Shown here: positions 45,046 to 54,351 of the stretch, piece by piece
How positions within the stretch are numbered: the stretch's first letter is position 1
Layout: every line of letters starts with the position of its first letter
Assembly: GCA_017435465.1 (NCBI GenBank)
Contig: JAFSEX010000032.1
Coordinates: 28,297 to 92,296 of the forward strand
DNA length: 64,000 nucleotides
Reading direction: 5' to 3'
From: Bacilli bacterium
GTDB lineage: Bacteria; Bacillota_I; Bacilli_A; RF39; UBA660
The notes under the pieces: generated by a model
What the model saw: the letters and a program-made list of their open reading frames with translations, nothing else
The model's database searches: none
What the model was told of the DNA's origin: nothing
Position numbers and translations under genes: made by a program

Positions 45046-45609
45046 ATGTTAAATATAAAAACAATTAAAGAAGATGAACAATTTTTAAGACAAGAATCTT
45101 TAGATGTTAAATTTGATGATTTAGAATTAGATAATAATATTAAATATTTATTTGATTATTGTAAAAATAAACAACTTTTTGCATTGGCTTCAATACAAAT
45201 AGGTATTCCAAAGAAAATAATATATATAAAATGTACTGAACCATCAAAGGTAGAAGATGTAAATCATAATGAAAAAATTATAATGCTAAATCCTAAAATA
45301 ATAGAACAAAAAGGTGAAACATATTTTTGGGAAGCATGTGCATCTTGTTTAGATAATACTTGTTATGTTAAAAGACCATATGAAATAACTGTTGAATATT
45401 TTGATAAAAATTTTGAATATCAAAAATCAAATTTTAAAGGTTTTATTGCAACAGTAATTTCTCATGAGTATGATCATTTATTTGGAATGTTGCACATGGA
45501 TTTTGCAGAAAAAACATTAAAACTTAGTAAGGAAGAAAGAAAAATTTTAAGAGAAAAAGAACCTTATAAAATTATAGATAAACATTGTATATATGACAGG
45601 AAGGTGTAA
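45046..45609 (+). CDS. Divergent peptide deformylase
   Basis: 187 residues. HEYDH near residue 145 is the zinc/iron motif HExxH of PDF; ALASIQ stands for the usual GLAAPQ motif and EACASC for EGCLS, so the metal Cys is kept but the glycines are changed. Deformylase removes the N-formyl group from new proteins; a divergent second copy may act on another formyl substrate or resist inhibitors. GGAGG lies 10 bases before ATG. It opens the long operon; spacing to the next gene is 6 bases. Confidence 0.85.
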   Translation: MLNIKTIKEDEQFLRQESLDVKFDDLELDNNIKYLFDYCKNKQLFALASIQIGIPKKIIYIKCTEPSKVEDVNHNEKIIMLNPKIIEQKGETYFWEACASCLDNTCYVKRPYEITVEYFDKNFEYQKSNFKGFIATVISHEYDHLFGMLHMDFAEKTLKLSKEERKILREKEPYKIIDKHCIYDRKV

Positions 45610-45615
45610 AAAGTT

Positions 45616-45954
45616 ATGAATATAAATATTAATAGAGTAAAAATAATAGTAACTGTACCAATAGATAATGTAGATGAAGTAAGAATTGCTTTATGTGAAG
45701 CAGGAGCAGGTATTATAGGTAATTATACACATTGTTCAATGTCTTCTAAATGTATTGGAACATTTAAACCTAATGAGGATGCTAATCCTTATATAGGAGA
45801 AAACAATAGATTAGAATATGTTGAAGAAGAAAAATTAGAAGTAGTATGTAATTTTGAAAAAGTAAAAACTGTAATTAAGGAATTAAGAAAAGTTCATCCT
45901 TATGAAGAACCTGCTATTGATATAATTCCATTAATTGATGAGGATGATTTATAA
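45616..45954 (+). CDS. NIF3/PII-like YqfO-type stand-alone domain
   Basis: 112 residues. VPIDNVDEVRIALCEAGAGIIGNYTHCSM, GTFKPNEDANPYIGENN and HPYEEPAIDI match the CutA/PII-like insert found in NIF3 (YqfO) proteins and the stand-alone COG3323 family. Such domains form trimers and may bind nucleotides or metal. Co-transcribed with the deformylase gene. Function unknown. Confidence 0.82.
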   Translation: MNININRVKIIVTVPIDNVDEVRIALCEAGAGIIGNYTHCSMSSKCIGTFKPNEDANPYIGENNRLEYVEEEKLEVVCNFEKVKTVIKELRKVHPYEEPAIDIIPLIDEDDL

Positions 45955-45986
45955 TTACAATATTTTTTTGAAAGTGAGATGTAATT

Positions 45987-46532
45987 ATGTATTCAAAAGA
46001 AGAACAAGCAATTAAATTTGTTATTAAAGCATTTGAAAATAAGAAACGAATTAAAGAAAATATTGATTTATCCTTTCATAGCATATCTGTTGGATTTATG
46101 TTAAAAAACATTGGATGTAGTGAAGATATTGTTATTAGTGGATTATTACATGACATTATAGAAGATACTAATTATCAATATGAAGATATACTAAATAAGT
46201 TTGGAAAAACTATTGCCGATAATGTTTTGGTGTTATCAGAAAATCAAGACATTGAGGATTTTAAGGAAAGAAAAAAAGAATTTATTAATCGTTTATCTAT
46301 TCAAAATAATGAAATTATTTTAATAGAAGTAGCAGATAAACTACATAATCTTTTATCTGATTATGATTTATGGAAAGAAAAAGGGAAAGATGCACTAGCG
46401 ACTTTATCAACAACCTATGAAATGAATAAATGGTATTATCTAGAAATGAAAAAATTGTTTAATGAAAAGTTAGATAAGAACGAATTGTTAGAAAGATATA
46501 ATAATATTTGTAATTTATATTTTTGTGAGTAA
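45987..46532 (+). CDS. HD phosphohydrolase, MESH1/SpoT-like
   Basis: 181 residues, single domain. SFHSISVGFML, LLHDIIEDTNYQYEDI and EVADKLHNLLSD give the His, HD and final Asp ligands, in the order found in RelA/SpoT hydrolase domains and MESH1. Known activities of relatives are (p)ppGpp hydrolysis and NADPH 2'-phosphate removal, both Mn2+-dependent. It resembles the HD part of the fusion protein at 38344 but lacks the kinase. Confidence 0.82.
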   Translation: MYSKEEQAIKFVIKAFENKKRIKENIDLSFHSISVGFMLKNIGCSEDIVISGLLHDIIEDTNYQYEDILNKFGKTIADNVLVLSENQDIEDFKERKKEFINRLSIQNNEIILIEVADKLHNLLSDYDLWKEKGKDALATLSTTYEMNKWYYLEMKKLFNEKLDKNELLERYNNICNLYFCE

Positions 46533-46557
46533 TAAGTAAGAAAAACAGGTGGTAAAA

Positions 46558-47206
46558 ATGAATAATAATAATATTAAAAATGCTATTAACTTTTATGTCT
46601 TAGCAACTTCTTTAAAAGATAAAATTAGAAGTGGTTGGAAATTATGGAATGTTTCAAAAAAAAAGATTAGAAAGTGTAGCAGAACATATTTATGGAACAT
46701 GTATCTTAGCTATTGCTATTGATTCTGAATTTAAAGTTGATATAGATTTAAATAAAGTATTAAAGATGTTAGTATTACATGAACTAGAAGAAGTTATTAT
46801 AGGTGATATAACGCCTTATGATAATGTTTCCGATAATGAAAAAATAGAACAAGGTAAAAATGCGATTAAAACTATATTAAAAGATTTAATAAAATCTGAA
46901 GAATATGAACTACTAATTGATGAATTTAATTCACATATTTCTAAAGAATCATTGTTTGCGTTTTATTGTGATAAGTTAGAAGCAGATTTACAATCTAAAA
47001 TATATGATGAAAAAGGTTTTACTGATATTTATGATGAAAAAAATAAAGTGTTACTTGAAACAGAATGGAATAAGAAAGCACTAGAAAACGGTGCTAAGAA
47101 CTTATCTGATTTATTTATTGAATATGATTTAAATAATTATAATGAATTATTTAAAGAACTATGTAAATATATAAAAGATAATAATATTTGCGAAGGAGGC
47201 AACTAA
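46558..47206 (+). CDS. HD nucleotidase (YfbR-like), frameshifted at an A9 run
   Basis: Starts at ATG 46558 with AGGTGG upstream and reads INFYVLATSLKDKIRSGWKLW then VS at 46655, but the run of nine A (46656-46664) puts the ribosome in the wrong frame. The second part (from about 46665) resumes as RLESVAEHIYGTCILAIAI and HELEEVIIGDITPYD in the +1-shifted frame, with the HD ligands of YfbR-like 5'-deoxynucleotidases. Removing one A would give a normal 215-residue protein. This is a homopolymer indel, an assembly error or slippage-dependent expression. The downstream open frame alone begins at 46631. Confidence 0.75.
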
Positions 47207-47878
47207 ATGAATAACATTACATCACAACAAAAAAGAGAAAGTGTTAAAAAAAATTATGATTTAATTGCAAAACACTATAGTGATGAGTTTGGAACATACA
47301 TAGAAGATTTAGATGTTTATGAAGAATTTGAAAAACACTTGAAAGAAAACGCAAAAATTTTAGATTTGGGGGCAGGGTCTGGAAGAACATATTCATACTT
47401 TAATGAAAGAGGGCATGAGTATATAGGGTTAGACTTTTCAAAAGAAATGAGAAATTATGCATATAAACTACATGGAGAGTTTCCATGTATTGTAGATGAT
47501 ATGGTTAATTTAAAAAAATATTTTGCTAATAATTCATTAGATGCAGTATTTGCTGTATATTCATTGTTTCATTTACCAATAGAAGATTTAAAACAATTGT
47601 TATCTGATGTATATGATGTTTTAAAAAATAATGGAATTTTTCTTTTTACTTATCAAATTGGAAAAGGTGAAGGAATGACAGATGAACCTTATCTAAATGA
47701 AAATGGTAAAAATGTTTTGTATATGAGTTATCAAACAAATGAAGAAATAGAAAGTTTTTTAGATTCGTTTTCGTATACTAAATTATATAGAAAAGAAAAA
47801 GTTGAAACTTCTGATTCAGCTATAAATAGTAATGATGCTACTACTGCATTTGTATTAGTAAAAAAGAAAACTAAATAG
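47207..47878 (+). CDS. SAM-dependent methyltransferase
   Basis: 223 residues. ILDLGAGSGRT (motif I), YIGLDFSKEM (motif II with acidic Asp) and LDAVFAVYSLFHLPIEDL give a class I methyltransferase (Methyltransf_11/25 type). Substrate unknown, probably a small molecule. Starts directly after the HD gene's stop with AAGGAGG before it. Confidence 0.9.
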   Translation: MNNITSQQKRESVKKNYDLIAKHYSDEFGTYIEDLDVYEEFEKHLKENAKILDLGAGSGRTYSYFNERGHEYIGLDFSKEMRNYAYKLHGEFPCIVDDMVNLKKYFANNSLDAVFAVYSLFHLPIEDLKQLLSDVYDVLKNNGIFLFTYQIGKGEGMTDEPYLNENGKNVLYMSYQTNEEIESFLDSFSYTKLYRKEKVETSDSAINSNDATTAFVLVKKKTK

Positions 47879-47888
47879 GGAGAATTGA

Positions 47889-48371
47889 ATGAATAAGTTA
47901 TTATTAGTTATTGATGCTCAAAAAGATTTTATAAATGAAAATACAAAACCTATATTATTAAAGATAGAAGAATTAATTAACGAGAATAAATTTGAGTACA
48001 TAGCATTTACTAGATTTCTAAATTATATAGATAGCAATTGGTATAAAAAATTAAAATATAATGGTTGTCTAACTGAAGAAGAACAAGAAATAGTTATTGA
48101 TACAAAAGGTTATAAGATTTTTGATAAAAAAATATATTCTTGCTTAAGTGATGAATTAAAGAAATATCTACTAGAAAACAATATAGAAGAAATTTATTTA
48201 TGTGGATTTGATACAGATGCTTGTGTTTCAAAAACTGCATTAGACTTATTTGAAAACAATTATAATGTATATATATTAAAAGATTATTGTATGAGTCATG
48301 AAAGTGTAGAATTACATGATGTTTATATTAATAATCTCGCTAGATTAATAGGTAAAGATAAAATTGTTTAG
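47889..48371 (+). CDS. Isochorismatase/nicotinamidase-type cysteine hydrolase
   Basis: 160 residues. VIDAQKDF supplies the catalytic Asp, FDKKIYSCL the Lys and GFDTDACVSKTA the nucleophilic Cys; the D-K-C triad is complete. Relatives hydrolyse nicotinamide, isochorismate, ureidoacrylate or similar amides. The gene lies between the methyltransferase and another HD protein in the same operon; GGGAGAA precedes the ATG. Confidence 0.9.
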   Translation: MNKLLLVIDAQKDFINENTKPILLKIEELINENKFEYIAFTRFLNYIDSNWYKKLKYNGCLTEEEQEIVIDTKGYKIFDKKIYSCLSDELKKYLLENNIEEIYLCGFDTDACVSKTALDLFENNYNVYILKDYCMSHESVELHDVYINNLARLIGKDKIV

Positions 48372-48382
48372 GATATTTAAGT

Positions 48383-48793
48383 ATGGATAATGATAGATTA
48401 AAACATTCTATATCAGTTGCAAGAAAAATGATTGAAATAGGTAAAACTTATAATTTAGATAAGAAAGAATTACAAGAATTATTTGTGCTTGGATTTAATC
48501 ATGATATAGGTTATGAGTTTTCTAATAATGGATTTAATCATAACATTATTGGTGGAAATATATTAAAAAGTAATGGTTATAAATATTGGAAAGAAGTCTA
48601 CTATCATGGTAATCCTGATTCAAATTATTTTTCATTGTTTTTAACAATTTTGAATATGGCAGATATGCAAATTGATAAATATGGTAATGATGTAGGATAT
48701 GAAAGAAGACTAGAAGATATTAAAAATAGATATGGTATTAATTCTAAACCATATTTGTGTTCAAAAAAAATAATTGATAACATTAAGAAATGA
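48383..48793 (+). CDS. Small HD-domain hydrolase
   Basis: 136 residues. LKHSISVARKM, GFNHDIGYEF and FNHNIIGGNIL give the H, HD and H ligands of a metal-dependent HD phosphohydrolase; MADMQID supplies the last Asp. Third HD protein of this operon, from a different subfamily from the other two. Substrate unknown. Confidence 0.82.
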   Translation: MDNDRLKHSISVARKMIEIGKTYNLDKKELQELFVLGFNHDIGYEFSNNGFNHNIIGGNILKSNGYKYWKEVYYHGNPDSNYFSLFLTILNMADMQIDKYGNDVGYERRLEDIKNRYGINSKPYLCSKKIIDNIKK

Positions 48794-48802
48794 GTGGATA
48801 AT

Positions 48803-49330
48803 ATGAAAATATATTTAGTTAGACATGGACAATGTAATTCTAATGTTAATAAAATTTATAATTACAAACATGAGGATTTAAATAATGTTGGGATATAACA
48901 AGCAAGAGAATTAAGTAAAAAAATAAAAGAAATTGATTATGATATAGTTATTTCATCACCATTATTAAGAGCAAAACATACTGCTGAAATAATAAATGTA
49001 AATAATAAAGAAATTTTATTAGATGATAGAATTCAGGAAAGAAAACATGGTTCTTTAGAGGGACAATCTATTGAAGTTACTGATAGAGAAGAATATTGGA
49101 ATTTCTATACCGATATTAAATATGGGACAGAAGAAAGCATCCCAGATTTATTTAAACGAGTTGAAGAATTTTTAAATGAGTTAAAAACGAAAGAATATAA
49201 AAGTATTTTAATAGTTGCACATAGTGGAGTATCGAAAGCTTTTTATGCATATTTTAATGGTATTCCAAAAGATGGTAAATTTCTTAATCTAGGATTAGGC
49301 AATACAGAAATTAAAAAATATGATTTGTAA
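48803..49330 (+). pseudogene. Histidine phosphatase with one in-frame stop
   Basis: Begins MKIYLVRHGQCNSN, the phosphoglycerate-mutase-type RHG motif, and continues with ISSPLLRAKHTAEII, ERKHGSLEGQ and a late VAHSGVS, all conserved. The frame is broken only by TAA at 48896-48898, between NNVGI and QARELSKK, where relatives have a sense codon. The rest is open to TAA 49328-49330. It is a nonsense allele, assembly error or recent decay, since no other change is visible. Confidence 0.9.
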
Positions 49331-49341
49331 GGAATGATAAA

Positions 49342-50628
49342 ATGACAGAAATAGAATTTTTAAAACGAATAGTAAAAGAAGCAAATAAACTATCTGAAAA
49401 ACATTTTGTAATTAGTGATAAGGGAACTGAAGGTGATTTAGTTACTAATTTAGATATTGAGATAGAAAAATATTTAATTAATGAAATCAAAAAGAATTAT
49501 CCTGATTTTGATATAGTAAGTGAAGAGTTTAATACAAATAATCAAGTAACAGAAAATTGCTTTATTATTGATCCAATAGATGGAACAATTAATTTTGCTA
49601 ATAATGTTCCTTTATGGGCTATTCAAATTGCTTGTGTAAAAAATGGTAAAACAATTGCAAGTGTAGTTAGTTTACCTAGAATTAATGAGTTTTATTATGC
49701 TGATGAAACAGGTGCATATTTAAACGATAAAAAAATTCATGTAAATGAAGTTCCTATTAAAAAAGCTTTATATGCAATAGATGGTAATAATACTCTTTCT
49801 TGTTTCAAAAGATTAGAACAATATTCATCAAATAAAAGAATATTTGGTGGAGTATGTGTTTCTATGACATTCGTTGCAAGTGGTAGAATACATGGTGCAG
49901 TATTTAGAAGCGATAAACCATGGGATTATGAACCAGGTATGTTTATTTGTAAAATGGCTGGAGCAAGTATATGTAGTAAAAGTGGATTCCATGCAGTTGC
50001 AATGAATCAAGAGTTTTTAGATATATTGGAATTAGAAACTGCTAAAAAGAATAATCAATCTAATATCTTTGTATTACATTCATTAAATGGAGATACTTTA
50101 GATATGTGGGGATTAGATGTTAAAAGTAAATTTGAAGAAAAAGGAATAGATGTATATTTACCTTCTTTCCCAATAAGAGCAGAATCTAGTTATGAAAAAT
50201 TTAAAAGTATTTTAAAAGAATATATTGATAATGGTAAATTAAATGAAAATAGTGTTGTAATTGCTCATTCAATAGGTAATCCATACTTTATAAGATTTTC
50301 AAGAGAGATGAATTATATTCCTAAATCTTATATTGCTGTTGCACCAGGTGCTGTATATGAATATCCATCTAATAGAACTGATTATATTGTTAATGTTAAA
50401 AAACAATCATATTTAAAAAAAATAGATTTTGAATATGTTAGAAATAATATAAAAGATATTGTTTGTTTTCATTCTGATGAAGATGATAATAATAAAGAAA
50501 AATTCACAAGATTCATTAATGATACAAACTCTAAAGATGTATATTTAAAAGGTTATAATCATTTTGATGGATACCATAGAATATATCAAATACCGGAATT
50601 AATAGAATTAATAAATAAAATTATATAG
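49342..50628 (+). CDS. Fusion: inositol-monophosphatase-like domain + RBBP9-type serine hydrolase
   Basis: 428 residues. Residues 1-235 are an IMPase domain: VSEEF, DPIDGTINF (metal ligands) and WDYEPGMFI, where WDxAAG is usual. Residues 245-425 are an RBBP9/YdeN alpha-beta hydrolase: LHSLNGDTLDMWG, VVIAHSIGNPYF (nucleophile Ser), a Asp near SDEDDNN and GYNHFDGYHR (His). I know of no standard enzyme with this pairing. IMPase relatives act on inositol, sugar or nucleotide phosphates including NADP and PAP. It starts 11 bases after the broken phosphatase and shares its operon. Confidence 0.85.
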   Translation: MTEIEFLKRIVKEANKLSEKHFVISDKGTEGDLVTNLDIEIEKYLINEIKKNYPDFDIVSEEFNTNNQVTENCFIIDPIDGTINFANNVPLWAIQIACVKNGKTIASVVSLPRINEFYYADETGAYLNDKKIHVNEVPIKKALYAIDGNNTLSCFKRLEQYSSNKRIFGGVCVSMTFVASGRIHGAVFRSDKPWDYEPGMFICKMAGASICSKSGFHAVAMNQEFLDILELETAKKNNQSNIFVLHSLNGDTLDMWGLDVKSKFEEKGIDVYLPSFPIRAESSYEKFKSILKEYIDNGKLNENSVVIAHSIGNPYFIRFSREMNYIPKSYIAVAPGAVYEYPSNRTDYIVNVKKQSYLKKIDFEYVRNNIKDIVCFHSDEDDNNKEKFTRFINDTNSKDVYLKGYNHFDGYHRIYQIPELIELINKII

Positions 50629-50640
50629 AGGGGAAATATA

Positions 50641-51450
50641 ATGGAAAATAAAATAAATTCAAAACTCAAAAATAAAATAGATAGTTTATTATCTTTTATA
50701 AAAAATTTGGGATTAACTGATTATGAACAACAAGTAATTTATAATGAAATATATTCAAATTTTAACCTAGAACAAATGAATTCTGATGCTTTTAGACAAA
50801 ACTATACCTTGAGTTTTGAACAAGAACAAGAATTTAATAGTTTTATAACTTATCTCTATGAAAAATACAATATATATGGAATAGATTATTTTAGAGATGC
50901 AATAAAATATGCTTTTACATATAAAGATGATAATTCTAATTTTTTGGACCAATTTATAAAATTTGTTTTAATTACAAATTTTGATGATCTAAAAATTGAT
51001 ATAAAAGAAGAAGATGAATTAATTCATATGTATGTACGATTGGGTGGATTACCTGTGTCGCATTGTCGTTCAATGCAATATAATCGTGAACAACAACAAT
51101 TAGAATGTGAATGGTTTCATAATAGAAAAGGATTAACAAGAACAAAATTAGGAAGTTATTTAATTGTAAATCTATTAAAGATGGTAAAAGAAAATATGCC
51201 AGGAGTATCGATAATATCTTATAATGTTCGAAAGAAAAATATTGTTGGGTTAAATTTTTATAATAAATTTGGATTTGAAATAATTGATTATAATCCAGAT
51301 GGTACAAATTATATGGTTAGAATTCCAACTGATAAAATTGATGAATGTATTTTAAAAAATGATAATCAATATCCAACATTATTGTTTGATGGTAAGAATA
51401 TTGATTATATGACATATAAAAAGGAATTAAATTCCAAAAAATCTCTTTAG
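50641..51450 (+). CDS. GNAT-like acetyltransferase with N-terminal extension
   Basis: 269 residues. The C-terminal half has a GNAT shape: ECEWFHNRKGLTRTKLGSYLI (acceptor strand and P-loop) and NIVGLNFYNKFGFEII (motif B). The first 120 residues are helical and not recognised. GGGGAAAT is the likely ribosome binding site. Substrate unknown. Confidence 0.65.
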   Translation: MENKINSKLKNKIDSLLSFIKNLGLTDYEQQVIYNEIYSNFNLEQMNSDAFRQNYTLSFEQEQEFNSFITYLYEKYNIYGIDYFRDAIKYAFTYKDDNSNFLDQFIKFVLITNFDDLKIDIKEEDELIHMYVRLGGLPVSHCRSMQYNREQQQLECEWFHNRKGLTRTKLGSYLIVNLLKMVKENMPGVSIISYNVRKKNIVGLNFYNKFGFEIIDYNPDGTNYMVRIPTDKIDECILKNDNQYPTLLFDGKNIDYMTYKKELNSKKSL

Positions 51451-51472
51451 TTTTTAAAAAAGGAGGTAAGTA

Positions 51473-51988
51473 ATGGTTTTTTACATTGCACAAATTTTTG
51501 GATTAATTGCACTTATACTTTTAGTTGCTAGTTATGTTCAAAAAGAAAAAACAAAATTTTTATTTATTCAATTATTTTCCAATACTTGTTATACTATTCA
51601 ATATTTATTATTAAATGCAACATCAGCACTTGTTACTAATCTTGTTAATATTATAAAAACATATATATTTTATAAAAATTCTAAAAATAACAAAAAAACT
51701 TCATTGATAACATTAATTATAATAGAACTTGTAATACTTAGTTTGGGTATAATTACATATGAAAGTCCAATTTCTCTTATACCAATTACAATGGCAATGT
51801 TATTTACTTACGGAAAATATCAAGATAACATGAAAGTCTTATATGCAATCGCAATGATAAGTTCAATTTCATGGATATTATATAATTATATAGTAGGTGC
51901 TTATGTATCAATAATTGCTTGTATCGTTGAGTTTGTAGCATCAATAATAGGATATGTTAGAGTAAATCAGAGTAAGGTGAAAAAATGA
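51473..51988 (+). CDS. YgjV-family membrane protein
   Basis: 171 residues with five or so hydrophobic helices. QIFGLIALILLVASYVQKEKTKFLFIQLFSNTCYTIQYLLL is the region typical of YgjV (Imp-YgjV); key residues are the Gln/Tyr-rich TCYTIQY. YgjV proteins have a SWEET/PnuC-like three-helix-bundle flavour. AAAAGGAGG precedes ATG. It overlaps the next PnuC gene by 4 bases, so the three transporters are a coupled group. Confidence 0.75.
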   Translation: MVFYIAQIFGLIALILLVASYVQKEKTKFLFIQLFSNTCYTIQYLLLNATSALVTNLVNIIKTYIFYKNSKNNKKTSLITLIIIELVILSLGIITYESPISLIPITMAMLFTYGKYQDNMKVLYAIAMISSISWILYNYIVGAYVSIIACIVEFVASIIGYVRVNQSKVKK

Positions 51989-52674
51989 AAATAAAAAAAC
52001 CAATTAAATATAATAAAGAAATTTTAATAACTTTACTATGTATAATTATTTCGATTGTTTGTGGACTAATTACTAATGATTTATTAGTAGGTGGAATTAT
52101 ATTATTATCTGGTTTATTAAACTCGTATTATGCAAGTATTGGTAAAATATATAATTATGTATTTGGAGCGATATATTGTTTATTAAGTGGATATGTAAGT
52201 TTTATAAATGGATTATATGGAATAGCTATATTATCTTTGTTAATTTATGTTCCTTCTCAAATACAAGGCTATATAAGTTGGAAAAAGAACATAAATAAAG
52301 ATGAAGTTGAAATAAGAGGATTCACATTAAAAAACTCTATTATAATTACTTTAAGTTGTATTATTGGTAGTTTAATATTAGGTTTTTTATTAAGTAAGAT
52401 ACCTGGACAACAATTAGCATTTTTAGATTCTAGTAGCAACATAATAAATTTATGTGGTATTATATTAATGAATTTAAGATTTAAGGAATGTTGGACTGTT
52501 TGGTTATTTAATAATACTATTGATTTATCTATATGGATTATTAATGCAATAAAAGGAACTCAAAACTCATATATGATGTTATTAGTTTCTATTGGTTATT
52601 TACTTATAAATATTTATGGACTTATAAAATGGATTAAGATGGAAAGAAAAAGTAAGGTGAATAATAATGTTTAA
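51985..52674 (+). CDS. PnuC-family transporter
   Basis: 229 residues, about seven helices. QIQGYISWKKNINKDEVEIR is the PnuC linker between helix bundles, and the ILMNLRFKECWTVWLFNNTIDLSIWI helix is the substrate-site helix of PnuC-type facilitators (key W-WL-N pattern). Family members take up nicotinamide riboside, thiamine, riboflavin or deoxynucleosides by facilitated diffusion and rely on intracellular phosphorylation to trap the substrate. Overlaps its neighbours by 4 and 8 bases. Confidence 0.82.
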   Translation: MKIKKPIKYNKEILITLLCIIISIVCGLITNDLLVGGIILLSGLLNSYYASIGKIYNYVFGAIYCLLSGYVSFINGLYGIAILSLLIYVPSQIQGYISWKKNINKDEVEIRGFTLKNSIIITLSCIIGSLILGFLLSKIPGQQLAFLDSSSNIINLCGIILMNLRFKECWTVWLFNNTIDLSIWIINAIKGTQNSYMMLLVSIGYLLINIYGLIKWIKMERKSKVNNNV

Positions 52675-53344
52675 AGATTGGACTAAATTTGAAAAGTTCT
52701 TATTATTCGCAAGTATTATACTAGTTGCATTAGTAGGGATAATATTTAAATCTGATTTATTAACAACTATTTGTTCTATTGTAGGAATTATAACTGCTTT
52801 ACTATTAGCAAAAGGCAAAAATCTAGGACAAATATTTGGATTATTAATAGTTGTTTTATATAGTATTGTTTCTTTTAAAAATAGGTATTATGGTGAAGTA
52901 ATAATTTATTTGTGTATTATGTTACCTATGTATATAATTGGGATTATATCTTGGTTAAAACATCAAAATAAAGAAACAAATACAGTAGAAGTTAATTCGA
53001 TAAAAACTAAAGAATGGATAATAGTATCTATTGTTAGTTTAGGTGCTTTTATTTCAATTTATTTTTTACTTAAGTTATTTAATACTAATCAATTATTTAT
53101 TTCTTCATTATCAGTTATAGATAGTTTATTTGCTATATATTTAGGAATCAGAAGGAGCAAGTATAGTTTTTACTTTTATGTAGTAAATGATTTAATATTA
53201 ATACTATTGTGGGGAATACCTGTTATTAGTGGTAGTTTAATACTATTACCTATGGTATTTAATCCTACAATAAATCTTATAAATGATATTTATGGAATAT
53301 ATAATTGGAAGAAATTAGAAAAAATACAGGGAGGTAACCAATGA
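52667..53344 (+). CDS. Second PnuC-family transporter
   Basis: 225 residues, paralogue of the preceding gene. KFEKFLLFASIILVALVGIIF at the N-terminus, the GIISWLKHQNKETNTVEV linker and the C-terminal FYFYVVNDLILILLWGIP segment align with PnuC. Tandem PnuC copies may form different specificities. The start lies 8 bases inside the previous gene, and the stop overlaps the dehydrogenase gene by 4 bases. Confidence 0.8.
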   Translation: MFKDWTKFEKFLLFASIILVALVGIIFKSDLLTTICSIVGIITALLLAKGKNLGQIFGLLIVVLYSIVSFKNRYYGEVIIYLCIMLPMYIIGIISWLKHQNKETNTVEVNSIKTKEWIIVSIVSLGAFISIYFLLKLFNTNQLFISSLSVIDSLFAIYLGIRRSKYSFYFYVVNDLILILLWGIPVISGSLILLPMVFNPTINLINDIYGIYNWKKLEKIQGGNQ

Positions 53345-54351
53345 ATAAAATAAAAATATTAAGTGAAGTGGATATTAAGAAAATTCTTAATATGAATATT
53401 GCAATAAATGCAGTTGAAAGTGCATATAAACAAAAAAGTGATAATAAAGGTGAAGTGTGGCCATTAGTTTTTTATGAGTATGAGCATAATGTATTTGATT
53501 TAGATATAAGGTCTGGAAATTTAGATGATAGTAATGCTTATGGTTTGAAATTAATTTCATATAATGAAAATAATCCTAAAGTAGGTTTGAATAAAGTTAA
53601 TGCAACATCATTAGTTTGTGATTCTAAAACAGGGCAACCAATTGCTTTATTAAATGCTGCTCCTATAACATCATATAGAACAGGAGCATCAGCTGGAATA
53701 GGGGCAAAATATTTAGCGAGAAAAGATTCTAAAAATTTACTTGTTGTTGGTAGTGGTAATATAGCAATATATTCAATAGTTGCTACTTTAATAACTATGC
53801 CTTGTATTGAAAAAGTAATAATTTGTAATCCTAAAAATTATAATTCTTTGTTAAATAAAATAGATAATATTAAAGTAGATATAAATAATTTATTAGTAGA
53901 ATGTAATTTAGAATTAAAAGCAACTATTGTATGTTCAAATGATATAGAAACAAGTGTTAAAGAAAGTGATATTATTATTACAGCAACTCCATCAGAAAAA
54001 CCTTTAATAAAATCAGAATGGGTTAAAGAAGGGACTCATTTTAGTTGTATGGGTGCTTGTATGGAAGGTAAACAAGAAATAGATGAATTAATATTTTCTA
54101 AAGCTAAGGTTTATGCAGATGATATTAATCAATGTATAAAATCTGGTGAATCACAAACAGCATTTAAAAATAATATTATTTCTAACTTTAATGGAGAAAT
54201 TGGGGATGTAATTTTGAACAAAGAAAACGGTAGAGAATTAGAAGAAGATATAACAATTTTTGATTCAACAGGATTATTTATTCAAGACTTAGCAACTTCA
54301 CTTGAAATATTAAATAATTCTAATGGTATTGGAATTGAGGTTAAATTATAA
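53341..54351 (+). CDS. Ornithine cyclodeaminase/mu-crystallin-like dehydrogenase
   Basis: 336 residues. The NAD(P) fold is LLVVGSGNIAIYSI; KLISYNENNPKVGLN, TSYRTGASAGIGAKYLA and DSTGLFIQDLATS are typical of the OCD/mu-crystallin family, which includes ornithine cyclodeaminase, SbnB, lysine cyclodeaminase and ketimine reductases. Exact substrate unclear. GGGAGG precedes ATG. It shares one base with the aldo-keto reductase gene. Confidence 0.88.
   Translation: MNKIKILSEVDIKKILNMNIAINAVESAYKQKSDNKGEVWPLVFYEYEHNVFDLDIRSGNLDDSNAYGLKLISYNENNPKVGLNKVNATSLVCDSKTGQPIALLNAAPITSYRTGASAGIGAKYLARKDSKNLLVVGSGNIAIYSIVATLITMPCIEKVIICNPKNYNSLLNKIDNIKVDINNLLVECNLELKATIVCSNDIETSVKESDIIITATPSEKPLIKSEWVKEGTHFSCMGACMEGKQEIDELIFSKAKVYADDINQCIKSGESQTAFKNNIISNFNGEIGDVILNKENGRELEEDITIFDSTGLFIQDLATSLEILNNSNGIGIEVKL

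Noticed and set aside
53341..54351. Siderophore (staphyloferrin B) cluster because of an SbnB-like gene
   Set aside because: No SbnA, NIS synthetase or iron transporter is present; only the generic OCD/mu-crystallin family can be assigned.
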